Shown here piece after piece: positions 11,692 to 22,687 of a DNA stretch of 39,769 nucleotides. The position numbers and the translations under genes were made by a program. Numbering within the stretch: position 1 is the stretch's first letter; each line of letters opens with the position of its first letter. Below the pieces are notes generated by a model, which did no database searches, was not told the DNA's origin, and saw only the letters and a list, made by a program, of their open reading frames with translations. The stretch is from Terana coerulea (taxonomy: Eukaryota; Basidiomycota; Agaricomycetes; Polyporales; Phanerochaetaceae): NCBI GenBank assembly GCA_024811115.1, contig JAKOGH010000698.1, positions 1-39,769 of the forward strand, read 5' to 3'.

Positions 11692-14600
11692 TCATGGAGA
11701 CGGCTCAAAGTCTGAAGAAGTGTCCCAGCCTGCTCTGGTCAATTTCACCGGCGTTGACGAGGTAGGTTTGGTGGAAGGAAATGCAATCGTGGCGGGATAT
11801 AAATTAGTCCGGGCGGCGATGGTCAGGGTAGAGGACAGGCTCGTGGCGAACGGAAGTCGTGAAGGCGTAGATGGTCGTAAAGCGCTAGGGTCGTACTTGT
11901 AAGTGGGCGGTATATAGGGGCGGTCGGTTGGGTTGAGCACCGTGCGTTTCCACGCATAGCCCGGCGGGCTCTCCGGCGTGGGTACCAAAGGAGGTGAGGC
12001 GGGCGTTACGGAGGTGGTCGCTGTCGCGTCAACACCGCAGAGAAGACGCTCCACGATTCGGTCAGAGTCATCCGTAGAGTCACCGCAAACGTCGGGTAAA
12101 GGGGTTCGAGGAGCAGGAGTTTCTGAGGGGAAAAACCTGGGCATAAGGAGCTGATTGGCCTTAGGCTTCTCCAAGGGTCGAGGGATGGGAGAGTCCTCCT
12201 CAGACGAGCCCGGACTGGGCGATACTGACGGCTTGCTGGCGACGAGCCGTGGCGTAGACGTTCTGCTGATGTGAAAACTGGCGGGTCGGTATATCGGGCT
12301 TGGCGCGCGGATCTTGGGGTACCCATCTGTAGCTATGTAGGCAGTGGAAAGGGGATACGTGGTAGAGGAAATCTGGTAGTCTATAGTAGCCCGGACGTCC
12401 AAATGCCTAGGAGGGCCAGGGACTGGGGCGCGAAGATTGTCGGTTGACTCTCCTCCGCTGTAGTAGTCCTATACCATTATCACTACGTCAACTGGACAGC
12501 TCAGCGGGGGCAGCACTAGCACGAACCTCATCCGACGAGTAGTATTCATCAGAATCGTAGTCGGAGGGATACTGAAGGTCCCCGGTCTCCCTAGATGAAT
12601 CGCCAGGGGGCCGACCCGCTGATTTTTCTTCACCTCCGAAGGCAGACCCAAGAGTAGATGGTCCTGAGCTCTGCAGTCTGCTGGGTGGCCTCGACTCCCC
12701 GTCTTCCACAGGTGGTGCCCAACGACGCCTAGCAAGATTCATCGGAGAGGGCTTAAAGGTCAAGCGAGCGACACGGGCGACAGGGGCAAGGAAACGTGTT
12801 ATCGGTGCCGTAGAAGGAGAGTTGTTGCTAGCCGCCTGAGCCACGCTTTCGTCGCCCTCGCTGTCGCCGTTTCGAGAAACGATGACAGCAGCCGGAGCTA
12901 AGCGAGGAGCGTCGTCCAATGTCGCAGTAACCTCCACAGTTGTCCGGGTCTCGACGGTCACTACACTCGCCTTCTCTTCTCTTCTCTCCACAGCCCATTT
13001 ACGCCTGGCGAAAGATATAGGATTGGGCCGGAAAAGAGACCCTCTACTCATGGCGAACCGCGGGGAAGTCGTAGGAGACCCATCTGAAACATCGCTGTCC
13101 GTTATCCGTATCTTCTTCCTAGGCGAAGAGTCCAGATCCGAGTCAGACGTCCGCTTGAGCACCACGTCTTCAAGGGCTTCTTCCCCAAATTCAAAAGTCT
13201 CCGATTGCTCTCCGGAAATTACATCGTCCCACTCTCCTTGTTCCGCATCGTCCTCCTCGTCCTCGTCCTCCGAAAACCCGTGCGTAATGAGAGCCTTGAT
13301 AGCCGTAGGACGCGGGACCATCTTGTGCCCCAACACGTATCGCCGTCCCACCATGAACTGCCTGCTGCGCATGAATCGACCGTTCGTCGCGGCCTTCTTG
13401 CCGAATCTTCCGTTAGAGTCTCTTGGCTGCGCTGCGACTGCGAGTGACTTTGGTGTTATACTCTTTGGCGAGACGTGTGTTATACCGGTGGAAGTGGGTG
13501 TGGTTGGCGACGCTGGTAACGCGGGAGGGGAATCAGGGCTATCCGGTACAGCACTTAGAGAAGAAGTGGATGGAGGATACCGGCGGGGGACACTCGAGCC
13601 TTTGCGACAGGAGGTTCACTTTCACGAAGCTTGATACTTGGGATTCGCGTCCGACCGCTACGCCGACCGTCCACAGCTGCGCCGTTCAATATTTGCTTGG
13701 CTGTCTCGGACATCTTGACCTTGTTGACCTTACTAACAGTAGTGCGGACAGCGGCGGCGATCATCTTTTGCTTCTTTGCAGGGCGAGGGTCTTCGACCTC
13801 AGGGGTCTCAGCGCGACGCTTGCGACCCCTAGCTGCAACCCCGGCAAGCTTACGGTTGACGGCCGCCAATGCATTCGGCGTAATCTTCCGGGCCTGTGTC
13901 GTCGCGAATATGGGGGTCGGGATGGGTATACGGTGCCCGTCGCCAGCCACGCGCTCCGGCCACTTGCGTCCATAGATCGCAAAGTGGCGAAGGCACCTGG
14001 GAGCTACCCTTAGCTTACCCGTGGAAGTAATATGCACATTTGAGGCCTGCTTACCTAGGGCATTCAGTCGCCAAGTCCTTCTTCGGCCTTCCTCTCTTGC
14101 CCGTCCTACCCACGCTGAGGCCCCACACAATCTCTGGAGTTGACAGCGATCACGGGGAGAACTTTCCTGCAGGTGGCGCATAGCGGTAGAGGCTTTCCAT
14201 CCAGACCCCTTGGAGCATCGTCTAGCGTCTTCTTCGAAAGCTTGTTGTCGAATATGGGTGCAGAGACACGTGGTCGCAGGTGACGAACTTCTGGTTCATG
14301 CGCTTCAAGGTCACGTACGTCAGAGACGGAGGCAGTAGCGCGCCCCTTGCCTTTCTTGTCCTTCACAGGCGTAGAAAGGCGAGAACTCTCGGTGAGCGAC
14401 GAGACTGTTTCGCCCGCGGACCGTAGGCGCGAGGAAGACCGGACGCTGGTTGCGGCGCTGTCCACAGTGAGCGGCGGAGTGACCAACTGCCGGGCGGCGG
14501 AGACAGAACGCGCTACGACTGTCTTGCTGGGTGCCCTGCTCGTTGCAGCACTAGTTGAGACATCCATAGACGCTTCTCGCGCCTTTTGTCCGCGAGTGGT

Positions 14601-16183
14601 GATGACCGACCTGAACGGAACAGCGGTTGAAGAAGAGCTCGGCGTCGGTTTCCTAGGCACTGGCGCAACAGGTGCTGAAAGAGTCTCGCGTCCTTTGCCC
14701 TTGCGCAAGGCACGTCCTCGCGTTGCGCCTTCTGGCTCCGGGGTCATGAGTCCATGGTCGGTGAGCACGACAGACCGTTCGGCAGAAAGAGAGGGGGTTG
14801 GCAGGGACGTCAAATCGGTTGGAGCCTCGACCTCCGCTTCCTTTTCCAATTCGATTTCGCCACCACCGACTTTGGCCGTTGCGACGTGGTACACTCCGCG
14901 ACGAGTGCGGCGTTCGTCGCAATTAATGGTCTCCGCATCGGATTCGTCGTCAGAGTTGCTGGAATTGGACGAGGTTTCGTCATCCAGCTCGCGGCCAGAC
15001 CCGGTGCCAGTGTCGGACAATTCATCATCGGAAACCTGGGGTGCGTAGCCTCCCCGACCGTTCCGTTCACAGGTTGCGCACAAGCAATGACGGTTCTTCC
15101 GGCCAACTTTTCAAATGTCAATAGATAAACTGAATGTATGCATGTGGCAACTCACAGTAGCCATCTCCATAGTGGGCGGTTACCTCTTCCCCGACTCCGA
15201 TAGGCTTGATAACTCGGAAAGTGATGTAGCGTCCCTCGCGAAACAACTCGACGTTGTGATCACAGTCGTGCTATGCCCAAACATCAGTTCCGGTGCAGTA
15301 GGGCGCCTCGAAGCGGATTCAGCACGTACGTTCACGAACCGCGCGGGGCCTAGAAAAAGATGGTTCTTCTTCAACTGTTTCGAGTGAATAACGCTGAAAT
15401 CGCGGCGAATCCCACTTCCGTCGTTACGTTCGCCTGTCCGCTTCAGCTCCTTGTCCTCCTCGTCTGTCAAATCCGCCATTGACCCCTTGAGTTCGGAAAC
15501 GACGGTGCCTGGCATAAGCGGCCGAGTGGCGAGTATGCATAGTTCTGACTTTCCGGTCTGGTGTGAATAACGTGATGTGTGGGAGATCTCTATTGAGCCG
15601 TTGGGAAGGTAAAGTTCGAAATACCGAGAGGCATGACTGAGGGGTTAAAGCAAGAGCTCGTCAGGGATGTGTGGGTGAGGTAGGTTGAGGCCTGACGCAC
15701 GTGGCGAAGGCATTGAGCTGCTTCTGATCGTAAGACGACGAGCGAATGTAATATCTGACTCCGTTCAGCCTGGAAGTGTGTCAGAGGTCGCGGACGGCAA
15801 AATGCCCACGGCGACACGTACGTGAGGAGATCGTCCACAGCTTGTCGAATTATCGGTATCTGCGACCCCTTCGCTGCGACCATCTGTGAGACACGTCAGG
15901 GGGACGAGAGTGGCGGTCAGCTATGTGAGCCTAAGTGGAGTGTTCGAGTTAGGCTCACGCGCTGTACGATCGCCAGCAGCTCTTCCGCGCCGGTCTTTGG
16001 CAATCTACGGGCAGGGTCCATCTTGTGCACGACGAGTGGAACATCTCCTGTGCCCAGTTTCTCGACAAGGAGATGGCTGAGGAAATCGTCGTCTCGCGAG
16101 AGGTCCCACATGTTCATTATCTTGGTGGGTCGCCATAGTTGCTTGGACGACGATGCACTCGTGCTTGCCGCTGCGGGTGCCAT
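11692..16183 (-). CDS. SET9: SET9/KMT5-type histone H4-K20 methyltransferase
   Basis: Nuclear methyltransferase of the Suv4-20/Set9 family acting on H4 Lys20. Exons: 15959-16183, 15822-15883, 15701-15769, 15330-15636, 15156-15270, 14055-15106, 13581-13996, 12527-13512, 11692-12468. The N-terminal helical region is followed by the SET core: RYFELYLPNGSIEISHTSRYSH, GKSELCILATRPL, FVNHDCDHNVELF (cofactor/active site, split by an intron after FVN) and VGEEVTAHYGDGYF. The post-SET cysteines are in CLCATCERNG. The remaining roughly 900 residues are Ser/Pro/acidic and low complexity, with an AT-hook-like KRGRPKK flanked by CATC and CPRC pairs, then a conserved block (SNGRFGKK, NGRFMRSRQFMVGRRY). One extra base near 14131-14137 breaks the frame between the two Cys pairs. 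With that base removed the protein is 1335 residues; as given it would stop at 14106-14108. Confidence 0.9.
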
Positions 16184-16834
16184 CAGGCAGGTCGAGAGCG
16201 ATCGTGTCCGAGACTGTCACGGAGCGCAGGATGTTGGTGTAGAGGGCAAGAGGTGGTGTGTAAGTAGGAAGTTAAAAGTCAGGAGGCGCGGGGGAGTTGA
16301 ACGCTGGGAAAGTGAGATGTGATCGCGTGGCTGTTTGTTTTCGGATGTGCTCTTATACTCAGAATTGACGATGGCCGCCGCACAGCATGAACAAAAAGAT
16401 GAGGACAAAGGTCGAACGGCTGTGGGCCACGACCGAAGACGGAGCGGACAACTTTCGGTGGTCCAAAGGCGCAGCTCCGCACCGCTGTTCCCCCCTGCCA
16501 GCGGAAGGTGACATCACGGTGCCCGCCTACAGGCACTGAGAATCTGTGCTGATCCTTCCCGACATGTCCAACCTACAACGCGATCATGATACAATCCACA
16601 CATATCGTACAATTGGATCGATAGATGGCATGCATTGCGACAGAACATGAATGGGGGACATAGTCTCATACAATAAATGCGAAAGGGGAAGGGAGGGGTC
16701 ATCGAGGTCGTGCAGCTCGTTTTGTCGATGCCCTGTTCTGCGCCAGCCAGCACTACCACCGCCAAAAAGCCTCGAACCCTGACCAAGCGAAACGTTGTAA
16801 TACAACAGGATACAGCATAAGGCGGAAGCCCGAC
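16184..16834. other. SET9 promoter and RPS8 3' flank
   Basis: Both neighbours are on the minus strand, so this 651-base stretch holds the SET9 upstream region and the RPS8 3' UTR. No supported gene or repeat was found. Confidence 0.6.
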
Positions 16835-17767
16835 TTATGCTGCGTGTGCGTGCTTCTGCTTTCCGGTCCTGATCTTCCTGAGGTAGAACTGGGTAATAAC
16901 ATTCAGCACACATGGTTTTGCCAATAAAACTGATACCGCTCACCTCAAGCTCCTTACCCTCAAGGATGTAGCCGTCAGCACGACCAGATTGCCCTGGCCG
17001 ACTACTGATAGCAGCGTAGAGACGACCAGCCGCGAACTGGCTCTCGAGGAGAGGGTCGACTTTGGCATCCTTCTTCTTCTCCTCCAAGCTACGCTGAGCA
17101 TGGTTCGACAACTTCTTCTCCTCAGTGACCTCTGCCGTATCCTTCTTGGAACCCTTCTTCGTCACGGGTTGGGCGTACTGATGTAACATAAAATTGAGTA
17201 CAATGTCACATTGGCGCAGGGTCAGCCAGTTTTCCACTTACGTGAGCCTCGTACCATTGGCGGAAGGGAGTGGCATCGACCTGAATGATGGCGCTCTTGA
17301 CGAGGGTGTTCGTACGAACGAGTTCGTTGTTCGAGGCGTTGTAGACCTAGAGATATCAATCTTCAGCCAAATCGCATCGAAACTCGGCAGCGCGGCACGT
17401 ACCACAGTGAGAATCCTGGTCTTGCGTGTTGTGCTTTCGCTGGCCCAAGCGAAGTTGCCCGTCTCCAGACGGAGCGCACGGAACTTCAGGTTTCCTCCGC
17501 GAACACGAACAGAGTGGACACGTTTGGGTCCGACCTTGGTGCTGGCGGCCTGACGACCGAGCTCGAACTTTCGCTTCTTGCGGTAGTGGGGGCGCTGGGC
17601 ACCCGTGGCCGAACGTTTGTGCCGTGAAGAACGGGAGATACCTGCAAGTTAAAGGGGTTGACAGCGTCGAGGGGTAAAGTGACATATCAACGGAAGCGCA
17701 AGAAAACGGGCATGAACGTGAGCATCTCTGCAGATATGATACAAACGACTAGCCGCAACGCACCCAT
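16835..17767 (-). CDS. RPS8: 40S ribosomal protein S8 (eS8)
   Basis: Structural protein of the small ribosomal subunit. Five exons (17764-17767, 17403-17641, 17242-17346, 16944-17177, 16835-16888) give 211 residues, the usual size. The eS8 family is identified by [30 protein letters not shown] (N-terminus spread over exons 1-2), [62 protein letters not shown] and LEGKELEFYLRKI. The first exon is four bases, ATG plus one G, followed by a 122-base intron, the longest in the window. That intron was checked for C/D-box snoRNA motifs and none were seen. Early introns in ribosomal protein genes are common and often aid expression. Confidence 0.96.
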
Positions 17768-18438
17768 CTTGAAAGTCTTGAGGCTGGAGGAGGGTTCACC
17801 GCCTAGGCTGTTTCGGTGGACATCGCGATTGCAGTTTAGCAAAGAAGGTTTGATGGGTTGAAGCTCCGCTTTGAGCGTTTATTCACACGCTCTATTTCTG
17901 CTTCGCCGCTATGACGCTCGCCGAGCCAGACCTCTCTGGTTCACAGATTCTCGCGAGTGGCGACATATATGTATCCTTCACGTTATTGAAAGGCTCGGTG
18001 CGTAGACTACACTGACCAGCGACTCGAACATTACCAATTTTACAACTGTCTTTGGAGTTACTCTTCGTTGACTTGCTCCAGCTGAAGTTTAAGCTGCCAC
18101 TGTACAGACTCTACGTAGCTCTTCGTCCACACAACCTCGGATATTCTTGTGTCTGTTTCGCGATGACTGGCGACCATGCAGTCTGTTTAATAAACGCCCT
18201 TTCCACACCCTTCTAAGCGGTAATATGGATGTCAAAGTCACCAGCACGAATGCGCAAAGCATGATGCACACTTCAAGCACACTTGCTGAAAAATCATGCA
18301 TCCCTCTGCACCTTATTGCGGCAACTATACATATAAGTACATCGTCAAATTCAGCCAAACTACCCCGCCCTGGATGTAAACAACTAGTCCAAAGACGTCG
18401 ACCCACCCCATTATACAGTATATATAGTGCATCGTAAA
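17768..18438. other. RPS8 promoter and BSD-gene 3' flank
   Basis: About 670 bases with pyrimidine-rich stretches upstream of RPS8 and AT-rich sequence towards the BSD gene. A 117-codon minus-strand frame (18089-18442) overlaps here but has no recognisable domain and is not called. Confidence 0.5.
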
Positions 18439-20052
18439 TCACTCCCAGTCGCTATCTTCGTCATCGTCGCCGCTTGCTGCCTTGCTTGTGGTATCTGGAG
18501 CAGGGTGTTCTTCGACTTTAGCCTCATCATTGTTGCTGACCTGAGAGGAAACGACATCATAGCTGCCGTCTTCACTCTCCGACCGTCTCGGGCTGCTCGC
18601 CGTGGGCGTCGAGCTTGCTAGAGGTTCAGTGGGCAATAAGGGCTTGTCTTCAGCAGCGGAGGCAGGTACCGAGGCCGCAGGTTTCTCAGCACCGGCTTTC
18701 GTCTTGGTGGTCGACGTGGCCTCATCGTCGTCGCTCTCCCATTCGAATTCATCTTCGTTTTCCGCCGTCCCTGCATTTGTTTGATTCATCGTTCTATGGA
18801 ATCGAATAAAATTCACTCTACCTTGCAGCAACGCCTTTCGGCGTTCCTCCTCCCGTGAAACCTGATATACACGGAAGAAGTATCGTTTCCAGAACTTCTC
18901 GCTTGGCATAACATCAGGTACTGCAAGGGCGTTAAAGTACGCTTGCGGTAGTAAGAGGGATACTTACCAAGAGTTTCCATCGTCTTCTGCAGGCTCAGGC
19001 CGTCAACCGGGTCGGCCAAGGCTGACTGAATTTCAGCCGACCATTCCTTGCTGCTGATCCCGCCTTCCTTGGTATCCACCTCCGTCTTCAGCCATTCCTG
19101 CCACATCTGAGCAGCTCTCTCGTCCGCTTCGGGGTCTACGCTAATCACTGCTGGATCGTGTCTGAGCTGCTTGAGGAGTGCTTCTGCTCGTGTCGCGACT
19201 GCTCTCAGCCCCTCCGTACTGGATCCTTCCAAGCCCTGTGCATCCTTCCCCTTGCCTTCGCCCTCCGACCCCGAGCCTATATTTGGCAACAACCAGACGT
19301 CCGATCCGTCCCACATGACCCCTGGAGTGACATCCCCACCCTCTTCTGGGGGTACGACCTTCACTGCCTCCTTCAAGAACTCTCCTGCGTCACGGAGAAG
19401 CTCCTCGCTCTTGTGAACGTACTCTTCTGCTTGCGCTCGTGTGAGACCCTGCACGCGCTGAAACTCATTCGCAAGATTGCTGCGCAGCTGTGCGAAGTCC
19501 ACTGATCCTGGGCCTTGCTTGATCGACTCAGGGAGCTTGGCTTGGACGGTGGAAGCGAGATCTGCAGGTAGGGCGGACTGCAGACGAGAGAAGAGGTTCT
19601 GCGCTGCAACTGAAACCGAGGGTCCTCGAGCATGGCCCGAAGCAGTTGGGGTCGTGGGCTCTTGCGCTGTAGGAGCTTCATCGGTTGAGGACCCGGCCTT
19701 CGCATCCCCCGACGACTCGGCTGCGCTCTCACTCTCGGCTTCGCCTGCAGTGGAATCCTGTGGGTGAGGCTCAGTTGCTAGCTTCGTAAGCTCTTGCTGA
19801 GCTTGAGAGACGACCTGTCCCAAATCCTTCTTCGCACTCTCGAAGACGGTTTGACTCTACAAAGGGTCACGCACAGCTTTCATCTCCGAATACTCGTCGA
19901 GCAATGCAACGCATGCTGACCTGCTTCCTAAAGCCTCCCCAGAATCGACTTAGCTGCCCCGCTATCTGCGTGACCTCCTCGTTGAGGGAAGATTCGGCGC
20001 CCGAGGTACCCACTGTCGGGTCGGAGATGTCGTAGGCGTCCAGGAAATTCAT
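18439..20052 (-). CDS. BSD-domain protein
   Basis: A protein with a BSD domain, a roughly 60-residue helical module with a conserved Phe-Trp pair found in TFIIH p62, synapse-associated proteins and DOS2-like fungal proteins; the precise role is not known. Four exons (19921-20052, 18968-19856, 18822-18920, 18439-18770) give 483 residues. The N-terminal 44 residues include VTQIAGQLSRFWGGFRKQ, an amphipathic segment. Then come an Ala/Ser/Glu-rich linker and a region resembling DOS2/SYAP1-type proteins (GVMWDGSDVWLLP). The BSD domain is at about 314-362 (EWSAEIQSALADP ... FWKRYFFRVYQV), with an intron inside it. The C-terminus is acidic and disordered, ending DDDEDSDWE. Closest by layout to fungal DOS2, implicated in single-copy DNA replication and ubiquitin-related processes; this is a pattern-level inference. 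Confidence 0.88.
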
Positions 20053-20777
20053 CTTGGTGACGTGGTAACAGAAGAGAAGTCACAAACGACACAAGTAAGG
20101 TTTTGCTTGCAAACTTGGACCCGGTGTTTGCGGAATGACAAGGGACAATGGGACTAGCAAGATAGAAGATCGTAGTTGCGGGTAGACGAACGTAATGGTG
20201 CTCATGCACTCATGACACATGTTGTTAGGCGAAAGCGCAGCCACTTTGTGGCGCGGGAAGACGGTGTGGGAAATCAGTACTCAGTGCGGACTGATGTGAG
20301 TGATTCAGAGAACGCTGTCCGCTACTGCCATGTCGCCCCCAACCCCTCGTACTGTTACCTGTGCGAGCCATACGAGAACCGCATGAAACTCGGTTGCCTG
20401 TTGGCCCTGTGTAAGTAGGTGTAGGTATGGCGACTTGGTCTTCGGTGTTAGTCTTACTATCGCATGGCACAGTGAGATAAGTACTAGCCAGAAACAGGGA
20501 CATAATTGAAAGTGAAAAGCATCAGAAGGATGATCAGTAGCGCAAATTCACGGTGAAGGTGAGTAGTGGTTGATAAGTCCATCTTTTGAGTACGCTCTTG
20601 GGATGAAACATCGATTATCACCCATGAGCTGGGTCGGATTTGTTGTTGGGGCACACTTGCTTCAGACAGACTTACGGCGATCAGGAAGTCAGCCCACGGC
20701 CTATTACAACTTACTAATGCGCTATTTTATAGACCTTGTGGATCACTTCGTAGCTCTACCTATGTGAATCTCTGCGC
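20053..20777. other. Upstream region of the BSD gene and 3' flank of the methyltransferase
   Basis: No gene is supported. The short plus-strand frames (20176-20418, 20570-20767) lack domain signal and splice partners. Confidence 0.5.
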
Positions 20778-21577
20778 TTAATAGATGTACGGGAACAGCC
20801 TGTACTTGGTTCTCTTCGCGTATTCCTCCCATTCATCGCCAAACTCGTTCCTCAGCACCTCGTCCTCGGTATTCACGCGAGCCATCAGGAGTACGGGCAC
20901 CGCTACAGAGTACAGGACCCCACCATGCTGTAAATGCCCTGCTAATCCACGTGTCCCAGCCTATGCATTCGGCGTACCAGCTACCGGGGCTGAAATTGCA
21001 GAGGACTATGCCAGCGCCTATGAAGAGGCTGCCGACGTAGCTCGGGTGACGAACGATGGAGTAGGGCCCGCCGGTGACCAAGACATGTCCCTTCTTCACA
21101 GCCAGCTCCCACGTGAAGAATTTTCCAAGAGTACGATAACACGCGAGACGTATCAGGCCGCCGCATCCCATTAGGAGACATCCAGTCAACCACAAAGGTG
21201 TAACTTGTACGTCGTCGACAGCCTCTTGGTGCCGAACGAGGAATGATAGCACTCCGCTCGAGAGGGACGAGGGGATTGAATGCGCTAGGACGACGGCCGA
21301 TTCGCAAATGGCGTTTAACCAATACACACTCTGGGTACAATCGGTCAATTTTATTGCGCAGAAAAGCACATCTACTAACCCGTCGAACCTTGTACAGATG
21401 ACCAGAGCGTTGCAGCAGTGGCTTCATAGGATCTTTACTGTATCTCTTCGTCTCCTCAGGTCGCGGAGGAGGATTAGGCGGAGTCATCGCCATTGCTACG
21501 AGGCCTGTGCATGACAGGAGCAAAGGCACCTTCAGCAATGGGGAAGCGAAAGTAGGGGAGGCTGGGAACCAAATCAT
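20778..21577 (-). CDS. Protein-S-isoprenylcysteine O-methyltransferase (ICMT/Ste14 family)
   Basis: Integral membrane enzyme that methylates the C-terminal prenylcysteine of CaaX proteins such as Ras and mating pheromones, using S-adenosylmethionine. Exon 1 (21439-21577) encodes a first membrane span and PPNPPPRPEE. The best join to exon 2 (20778-21374) is a 64-base intron with a GTAAAG donor and a GGTTAG acceptor. Exon 2 carries hydrophobic spans and the family hallmark GGPYSIVRHPSYVG (cofactor site), with RTLGKFFTWELAVKKGHVLVT before it. The C-terminal EDEVLRNEFGDEWEEYAKRTKYRLFPYIY is also typical. The two halves of exon 2 are out of frame: dropping one base from the C-run at 20928-20931 gives a continuous 244-residue protein (WWVLYS at the join). 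A 46-base intron donor-acceptor pair could also restore the frame, but would delete the conserved segment after SPG. Confidence 0.88.
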
Positions 21578-22687
21578 GTTTGTGCAGACGTTGTGCAAAT
21601 GCGTCTGCCTCTTATAAAGGCGTACACGGCTAGCAATTTCGTAACAACTGCTCACTGACCCTGTGCAAGTATTCCAACTCGTGAGAACGCAATCATATGT
21701 TTGACAGTTCGATTGCCGTGATAGAGTGCTCTAGGTGCACTGGAGTCGCCGCTGAGTTTATAATAATCTAGAGTTGAATTTGCCGATGCCAGACACCACG
21801 TCGGCAGAGGTTCTTTTCCGACATATAGGTCTGATTTTGGGTTGACTTCCCGCACTCAGAGATGAATGGAAGATAGGCGTGCGATAGCTGTAGCGAAATG
21901 TTTCCGACTTCTCAATTATCAGCTTCTCATACCGGCACGGCCTTCCACATTAACATTAATAAGTCCGGACACAGGGCAACGCCCTCCGGCTATAATCTAT
22001 CTCCGAGGCAACATGCCTCGAGTCCAGCCTTCGGCACACCGTCACAGACAGTATTAGTTATGGCTACCAACTCCTCTGAATCTCTACTGTCTAATGGGTC
22101 TCAGTCTGTGAAATCATTTGAGATCAATTTAGGATGATACTGCCTGTGTCAACGCCTATGCATGCCCAGACTGCGACAAGGTCACGACGTCGGAGCCGTG
22201 GGGATCGCGACTCTTCGTTTGGCTCATATGGCCGTGTTCTAAGTGTAGAGGCGCATTCGCCATAGAAATTACATAAATCAATGCCTTGTGCAATGTATCA
22301 CTCTGCGACACATATCGTCTTTTCCAAGCTGTATATAATAGGCATCGTTGGGTCTTGTTCACGTTAAAACCTGCTGCGGCATGGTGCAGTTCACTTCCAA
22401 GAATCAAAGTAAGTAGATCTTCATAACACTTAAGCTTGAATATCTGCTCATAAATATACAAAAAATAGGGCTCAATGAGAGGCTAGACCGTGTATGAAGA
22501 AAAAGGTTCGGGGAGACGGCAACGTTGAACGTTGCAGTGAACGACTTGTTGACTTGTGTGTCTGTGTTTACGCGATTACGGGATCTCCTAATATGGCATG
22601 TGCGCCTCCCGCCTCTCCCGCTTCGAGACACTTCGAGCGCGCTCGCGGGACGTGACTGCCACTCTCCACATTTTGTTTCCGACCGCC
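21578..22687. other. Divergent intergenic region between ICMT and the Rad5-like gene
   Basis: 1.1 kb containing the promoters of both genes. No reading frame with domain-like features, tRNA or obvious repeat was recognised. Confidence 0.5.

Noticed and set aside
14347..15048. 233-codon frame antisense to SET9
   Set aside because: Mirror of the Ser/Thr-rich SET9 tail; no independent signal.
17642..17763. snoRNA inside the 122-base RPS8 intron
   Set aside because: No paired C (RTGATGA) and D (CTGA) boxes or H/ACA layout seen.
20930..20995. 46-base intron in the ICMT gene restoring frame
   Set aside because: Not excluded, but it would delete family-typical residues after SPG; dropping one base from the C4 run gives a more natural protein.
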